DNA of 64,000 bases from Dethiobacter alkaliphilus AHT 1 (GTDB lineage Bacteria; Bacillota; Dethiobacteria; Dethiobacterales; Dethiobacteraceae): contig NZ_ACJM01000015.1 in NCBI RefSeq assembly GCF_000174415.1, positions 1-64,000 of the forward strand, given 5' to 3'. Below the pieces are notes generated by a model that had not been told where the DNA came from, ran no database searches, and worked only from the letters and a program-made list of their open reading frames with translations. Shown piece after piece: positions 59,940-64,000 of this stretch (positions are counted from its first letter, which is position 1; every line of letters starts with the position of its first letter). A program made the position numbers and the translations under genes.

Positions 59940-60881
59940 GTGTATCGAGGGCGTAAACTGCAAATATTCAGCGGTACGGCAAATATGCAGCTGACGGAAG
60001 CAATTGCGGAGCACGTGGGCGTACCCATGGGACAAGCGGAAGTGAAGCGTTTCAGTGACGGAGAACTTAGTATTTATCTGGGTGAAAGTGTCCGCGGTGC
60101 CGATGTCTTTATCGTCCAGCCCACATCGTGTCCGGCCAATGAAAATTTAATGGAACTATTAATTATGATGGACGCGCTGAAAAGGGCGTCTGCCAAAAGT
60201 GTTAATTCGGTGCTGCCGTATTACGGCTATGCGCGGCAGGACAGAAAAACCCGCGCCCGGGATCCCATTACAGCCAAGCTGGTGGCGGATTTGATTACCA
60301 CAGCAGGTGCAGACCGGGTAATTACTATGGATTTGCATGCCGGGCAGATTCAGGGCTTTTTTAACATCCCGGTGGACCACTTAAAGAGCCTTCCTATTTT
60401 GGCCAAGTATTTTCAGGAGAAGGAATTTGAAAATGCTGTGGTTGTTTCCCCTGACATGGGTGGGGTGACACGGGCCCGAGAGTTGGCGGAACGGCTGCAG
60501 TTGCCCATCGCCATCATTGATAAGCGCCGCCCTGAGCCCAATGTGGCGGAAGTAATGAACATTATCGGTAAGGTAAAAGGTAAGACTGCCCTGATGATTG
60601 ATGATATTATCGATACGGCGGGTACCATTTCACTGGGGGCCAGCGCCCTTCTGGAACAGGGAGCCAAAGAAGTGTACGCCTGCTGTACTCATCCCATTCT
60701 TTCCGGTCCGGCTCTGGAGCGGCTTGATGCTGCGCCCATTAAAGAAATTGTGGTTACCAATACCATTCCGGTGGCAGACAAGAAGCTGGACAAGCTGCAG
60801 GTGCTATCGGTGGCGCCGTTAATCGGAGATGCCATTATTCGCATTCATGAAGAGCTTTCCGTTTCCAAACTGTTTGATTAA
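59940..60881 (+). CDS. prs: Ribose-phosphate pyrophosphokinase
   Basis: The 313-residue enzyme has [20 protein letters not shown], the [11 protein letters not shown] segment, and the PRPP loop [17 protein letters not shown]. It makes PRPP from ribose-5-phosphate and ATP. The start is GTG 59940 behind GGGAGGG. Confidence 0.97.
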   Translation: MYRGRKLQIFSGTANMQLTEAIAEHVGVPMGQAEVKRFSDGELSIYLGESVRGADVFIVQPTSCPANENLMELLIMMDALKRASAKSVNSVLPYYGYARQDRKTRARDPITAKLVADLITTAGADRVITMDLHAGQIQGFFNIPVDHLKSLPILAKYFQEKEFENAVVVSPDMGGVTRARELAERLQLPIAIIDKRRPEPNVAEVMNIIGKVKGKTALMIDDIIDTAGTISLGASALLEQGAKEVYACCTHPILSGPALERLDAAPIKEIVVTNTIPVADKKLDKLQVLSVAPLIGDAIIRIHEELSVSKLFD

Positions 60882-60893
60882 ACATTGCAGAAT

Positions 60894-60923
60894 TTGACTC
60901 AAACGGTAAGTGTGGGGTATAAT
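60894..60923 (+). promoter_or_regulatory. Sigma-A promoter of the ctc-pth unit
   Basis: TTGACT (60894-60899) and TATAAT (60918-60923) are 18 bp apart. It lies just after the prs stop and implies a short leader. No sigma-B-like promoter, as for ctc in Bacillus, is evident. Confidence 0.75.
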
Positions 60924-60956
60924 ACCAAGGAAAAAAGGAGAAGGAGGATACACACC

Positions 60957-61601
60957 ATGGAACGTGTACAAGTCCAGGCAGTTCCCAGGGAAAAAGTCAC
61001 CAAAAGCCAGCTCAAAGAGCTGCGCAACTCCGGTATGGTTCCCGGGATTGTCTACGGTCAGAAAGATGATGCCGTAGCCATTGCTGTGGACAGCAAAGAT
61101 ATTATTTCTATTTTGCAGTCTGCCGCCGGCACCAACTCACTGGTGGATTTGGCAGTGGAGGGGAACAAAGAAACGGTTATTATTAAGGAACTGGTGGAGG
61201 ACATCTTTATCCAGGATCGCTTTACCCACGTGGACTTTCTGCGTATTTCACTTAAGGACAAGCTGGAAGTTCAGGTGCCCGTTATCTTCACAGGGGATGC
61301 CGTCGGCGTAAAAGAAGGCGGTACGCTGCAACCATTGCTGCGTGAAGTTTCTCTGAAGTGCCTGCCCACTGAAATCCCTGAGAGCATTGAGTTGGATATC
61401 AGCAATCTGTCCGTTGGCGAAACTCTGACGGTAGGTGACCTGACCGTACCTGCCAGCGCCGAATTGCTCAACGAAGCAGACGAGGCTGTTGTTTCCGTTG
61501 CCGCTCCCAGAATGGCTGAAGAGGCAGCAGAAGAGGGTGAAGAGGGCGCTGAAGCTACCGAAGCTGCTCCTGATGGCGCAGACCAGGAAGCTGCTGAGTA
61601 A
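60957..61601 (+). CDS. rplY: 50S ribosomal protein L25/general stress protein Ctc
   Basis: The 214-residue product has the L25 5S-RNA-binding domain (KSQLKELRNSGMVPGIVYGQ, DILQ.. to FTHVDFLRISL) and the long CTC-type C-terminal beta domain (LEVQVPVIFTGDAVGVKEGG, LPTEIPESIELDISNLSVG), ending in an acidic Ala/Glu tail. It binds 5S rRNA at the central protuberance. ATG 60957 follows AAGGAGG; the longer frame begins before the promoter. Confidence 0.95.
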   Translation: MERVQVQAVPREKVTKSQLKELRNSGMVPGIVYGQKDDAVAIAVDSKDIISILQSAAGTNSLVDLAVEGNKETVIIKELVEDIFIQDRFTHVDFLRISLKDKLEVQVPVIFTGDAVGVKEGGTLQPLLREVSLKCLPTEIPESIELDISNLSVGETLTVGDLTVPASAELLNEADEAVVSVAAPRMAEEAAEEGEEGAEATEAAPDGADQEAAE

Positions 61602-61604
61602 ACA

Positions 61605-62207
61605 ATGAAGATTATACTCGGTCTTGGCAATCCGGGTCCAAAGTATTTGACTACACGCCATAACGCGGGATTTCGCACGGTGGATCGTATCAGCACCGCT
61701 GCGAAGATCCCGCTTTATAAAATGGGTCAGCACGCTTTTTGGGGCAAAGGGTCGCTGGGCGGACAGGAAGTGGTTCTGGCCAAGCCCATGACTTATATGA
61801 ATAACAGTGGGTTGGCCGCCGCCGCTTTGTGTAAAGCTTTTGGCGCTTCTCCTCAGGATCTGTTGGTGGTTTACGATGACCTTGATTTGCCTCCGGGAAC
61901 TTTGCGCCTGCGCCCTCAGGGCGGCACAGGCGGCCATAACGGCCTCAAGTCCATCACCTATCACCTGCAAACCAAGGATTTTCCCCGGATGCGCATCGGT
62001 ATCGGACGTTCTGAGGAAATTGCCGTGGTGGATTATGTACTGCAGGAGTTTTCCCCGCAAGAGGAAGCAATGCTGGAGGATGTGCTGGATATGGCTATTC
62101 GTGCCGCCACCCTCTTTGTGAAAGAAGGCATCAATGCCGCCATGAACCGCTGTAACGTTACGATAAAAAATAACCCTTTACAAGAAGGGGAAAGTATGCT
62201 AGATTAA
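61605..62207 (+). CDS. pth: Peptidyl-tRNA hydrolase
   Basis: The 200-residue enzyme has IILGLGNPGPKYLTTRHNAGF with the catalytic His, KPMTYMNNSG, LLVVYDDLDLPPGTLRLRP and GGTGGHNGLKSI. It recycles peptidyl-tRNAs released from stalled ribosomes. It lies three bases after rplY and closes the conserved block. Confidence 0.97.
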   Translation: MKIILGLGNPGPKYLTTRHNAGFRTVDRISTAAKIPLYKMGQHAFWGKGSLGGQEVVLAKPMTYMNNSGLAAAALCKAFGASPQDLLVVYDDLDLPPGTLRLRPQGGTGGHNGLKSITYHLQTKDFPRMRIGIGRSEEIAVVDYVLQEFSPQEEAMLEDVLDMAIRAATLFVKEGINAAMNRCNVTIKNNPLQEGESMLD

Positions 62208-62215
62208 GCTTTAAT

Positions 62216-62314
62216 AAGAAAGGCACGCTTATTCAGTTCCTTTAACGGCGTGCTTTTCAATACTGGTTACCTTTGCCGCTTCGCTAACTGCGAAGCGTTA
62301 ATTTCCTACCAGTA
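62216..62314 (-). repeat. Dispersed two-hairpin element, copy C
   Basis: On the minus strand this full copy has TACTGG pairing with CCAGTA, inner stem GCTTCGC-AGTTA-GCGAAGC, then AAAAGCACGC, CGTTAAAGGAACTGAATAA, GCGTGC and CTTTCTT. The inner stem differs from copy B (GCTTTGC with GCAAAGC) by a compensatory pair while the loop AGTTA is unchanged. It lies between pth and the T-box. Confidence 0.82.
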
Positions 62315-62344
62315 TACAAAAGTGAATGGCGTTGAAGGAGAAAA

Positions 62345-62596
62345 GTAAGGCATACACGATCTTACAGGAAGGGGACGCCACCGACTGAGAGCGGCCCCGG
62401 ATACGGTTTGTCTGAAGTTCCCTCCGGAGCCGCAGGCTGAAAATCTCAGTAGGCCGAGCCGGGGATCCCGCCCGTTATCTAAAGGGGCAGGTATCGGAGT
62501 TATTACTCCCGCACCTGTAGAAGTGGACGCTTTTGGGCGTCAAATTGGGTGGTACCACGGAATAGACCCCGTCCCTTTTCAGGGACGGGTTTTTTG
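62345..62596 (+). promoter_or_regulatory. T-box leader of pheA, predicted tRNA-Phe sensing
   Basis: The antiterminator core GGGTGGTACCACGG (62547-62560) is the T-box signature. A perfect terminator follows (CCCGTCCC 62568-62575 with GGGACGGG 62582-62589, then T). In the stem I region TGAAGTTCCC (about 62412-62421) offers TTC as specifier codon, that is Phe, in the usual GAAn-codon context; CCCGTTATC is a typical stem III word. Uncharged tRNA-Phe should allow read-through into pheA. Confidence 0.87.
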
Positions 62597-62643
62597 TATT
62601 TTAGCAAGAAATAATAACATTATGGGCATGGGAGTGATAATAC

Positions 62644-63468
62644 ATGAGTATAAAAATTGCCTATCTGGGACCGGCGGGGACATTTTCAGAGGAAGCGGCG
62701 GAGTGTTTTGCCAACAAAGCATCTCTGGAGGCAGAATTGGAACCGTGTGCAACGGTGGCCGATTGTGCCGGCAGAGCAGAGGATGATGCGGTAAAATATG
62801 CGGTGGTTCCCTTGGAAAATTCTTTGGAAGGCTCGGTGCACGCCACCCTTGATGTGCTGATGACTAGCCTGGAGCTCTCCATCCAGGCTGAGCTGGTTTT
62901 GGATATTGAGCATAATTTACTCTGTCCCCACAAAGAAATGGGGCAAATAAGCCAGGTCTACTCCCACCCCCAGGCGCTGGCCCAGTGCCGCGACTTTTTG
63001 CGGCAAAGGCTGCCCCAGGCCCGGCTGGTTCCGGCGCTGAGCACTGCAGAGGCGGCGGCGCAGGTGGCTCGTGAACAAAGCGGAGCGGCCATAGCCAGCA
63101 AACGGGCTGCCAAGCGTTATGGGCTGCATATTTTGGCAGAAAATATTCAGGACAGCGAGAACCGGACCCGTTTCATTGTGTTGGGAAAAGAAACCCCGGT
63201 ACCTGCTTTGCCGCAAAAAGCTTCCCTGGTTTTTTCTGTGACAAATGCTGCGGGCAGCCTGTTTAGGGTGCTGCAGGCCTTTGCCGACCATGGCGTTAAT
63301 TTAACCAGGATTGAATCGCGGCCTGCCAGAAAACAGTTGGGGGACTATATTTTCTTCGTTGATTTGGATGGAACCCCTGATGATATAAATGTTAAAAAGG
63401 CGCTGCGGCAGGCAGCAAAGGAAGCGGTAGTGCTAAAGCTTCTGGGTTCCTATCCTGTTCTTCCTTAA
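62644..63468 (+). CDS. pheA: Prephenate dehydratase
   Basis: The 274-residue enzyme has AYLGPAGTFSEEAAECF, the PLENSLEGSVHATLDVL segment, NRTRFIVLGKE with the conserved Thr, and a C-terminal ACT domain (AAGSLFRVLQAFADHGVNLT, RIESRP). It makes phenylpyruvate for phenylalanine synthesis and the ACT domain gives feedback control by Phe. The T-box upstream matches this role. Confidence 0.96.
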   Translation: MSIKIAYLGPAGTFSEEAAECFANKASLEAELEPCATVADCAGRAEDDAVKYAVVPLENSLEGSVHATLDVLMTSLELSIQAELVLDIEHNLLCPHKEMGQISQVYSHPQALAQCRDFLRQRLPQARLVPALSTAEAAAQVAREQSGAAIASKRAAKRYGLHILAENIQDSENRTRFIVLGKETPVPALPQKASLVFSVTNAAGSLFRVLQAFADHGVNLTRIESRPARKQLGDYIFFVDLDGTPDDINVKKALRQAAKEAVVLKLLGSYPVLP

Positions 63469-63528
63469 AAGGTATAAGTGGGCTCATTCTGCTTCATACT
63501 ATCCGTTATAAATGAACGGGAGTTTATG

Positions 63529-63915
63529 ATGAACTGGATTGTAGCAGGCCTGCTAGCCTCCGCCGCCGCATTTGCCGCCAACCGTTTTGTTTATCGCGTT
63601 TGGCGCGATGTGGTGTTGTTGGGCCCGGTGCCCCTGTTGGAGGAAGTGGCAAAAACAATGGCCGCCCAAATGCTTGGGGCCAGTATCCTTTATACCCATG
63701 TGGTGTTTGGCCTCACCGAAGCCATCCTGGACTGGCGCGGCCGCAGGCGGGGACTGCCCGCAGCAGTTTCGGCGCTTTTGGCACACAGCATTTTTGGTTT
63801 ACTGACGGTGGCGGTTGCCCGGAGTACAGGCAATCTGGGTGCAGGCATTGTGGCTGCCTTTTTGGGCCATGCAGTCTGGAATGCAGTTATGCTCTTCCGT
63901 TCGGTGAAGAGGTGA
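63529..63915 (+). CDS. PrsW-like small membrane protein
   Basis: The product of about 128 residues is mostly membrane segments, with VPLLEEVAKTMAAQML (paired Glu), FGLTEAILD, LAHSIFGLL and FLGHAVWNAVM. The paired Glu and spaced His residues resemble the PrsW/CPBP intramembrane protease motifs. Protease activity is a guess. ATG 63529 is chosen by spacing from ACGGGAG. Confidence 0.65.
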   Translation: MNWIVAGLLASAAAFAANRFVYRVWRDVVLLGPVPLLEEVAKTMAAQMLGASILYTHVVFGLTEAILDWRGRRRGLPAAVSALLAHSIFGLLTVAVARSTGNLGAGIVAAFLGHAVWNAVMLFRSVKR

Positions 63916-63921
63916 GTCCCG

Positions 63922-64000
63922 ATGCTTATTACCTGGGTTTGCAGAGAATGCGGCGTTCGGCTGGCGAGGGTTGCCGCCAGTGCAGATAACCCGCGAGTGG
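63922..64000 (+). CDS. Start of an unknown gene, cut by the window end
   Basis: An ATG at 63922 behind AGAGGTGAG opens a frame reading MLITWVCRECGVRLARVAAS and onwards without a stop to the window end. The CREC pair might begin a zinc ribbon. Too little is present to name it. Confidence 0.45.
   Translation, partial: MLITWVCRECGVRLARVAASADNPRV

Overview
The window reads as a chromosomal contig of a spore-forming, low- to mid-GC Firmicutes anaerobe of the class Clostridia or a close relative. The evidence is sporulation genes (bofA, gin, abrB, yabG, sspF, spoVG, SPOCS/LysM coat proteins), oxygen-sensitive enzymes (2-oxoacid:ferredoxin oxidoreductase, lysine 2,3-aminomutase), a multiheme c-type cytochrome lipoprotein, extracellular flavoproteins, osmolyte genes (glycine-betaine-type binding protein, ablA/ablB) and two genes that appear to use TGA as selenocysteine. 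A haloalkaliphilic anaerobe such as Dethiobacter would fit; this is inference and was not checked against any database. The first ~300 bases look like a low-quality contig end.

Accessory region (about 300-14500): a secreted protein broken by the bad end, a small membrane protein, a one-domain FMN-binding lipoprotein, a marR operon behind a 24-bp perfect palindrome, a NarL-type two-component system, a lipoprotein with three tandem FMN-binding domains, a betaine-type binding protein, yajQ, ywbE, an ArsC/Spx-family gene with an in-frame TGA, an acyl-CoA dehydrogenase, a pentaheme cytochrome lipoprotein on the minus strand, pckA, and an msrA with a TGA at its catalytic Cys codon. The three-domain FMN lipoprotein and the cytochrome share a distinctive double CATATG-centred element upstream, which suggests co-regulation, perhaps by the adjacent two-component system.

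Conserved block (about 15300-62200): tRNA-Ser, SRP RNA, dnaX, ybaB, recR, yaaL, bofA ... gin, Orn/Lys/Arg decarboxylase, tmk, holB, ricT, rsmI, abrB, metG, tatD, yabE-like genes, rsmA, yabG, veg, sspF, ispE, spoVG, glmU, prs, ctc, pth. This is the order of the Bacillus subtilis dnaX-pth region, with insertions: ablA/ablB, a four-subunit oxidoreductase operon with a P-loop partner gene, NusG-II and DUF523 proteins, guaB, an orphan Mur ligase, ykuK, a glycosyltransferase, two SPOCS/LysM coat proteins, a CAP-domain protein, an L,D-transpeptidase, a nicotinate phosphoribosyltransferase, an orphan histidine kinase and the cyanophycin pair cphB-cphA. Downstream lie a T-box leader with pheA, a PrsW-like membrane protein and the start of one more gene.

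Non-coding structure is rich. A dispersed two-hairpin element occurs at least five times, with compensatory stem changes around conserved loops. A second family of GGGACA-type inverted repeats is present. Many intrinsic terminators and candidate sigma-A, sigma-E, sigma-F, sigma-G, sigma-H and sigma-K promoters match the expected regulons of their genes.
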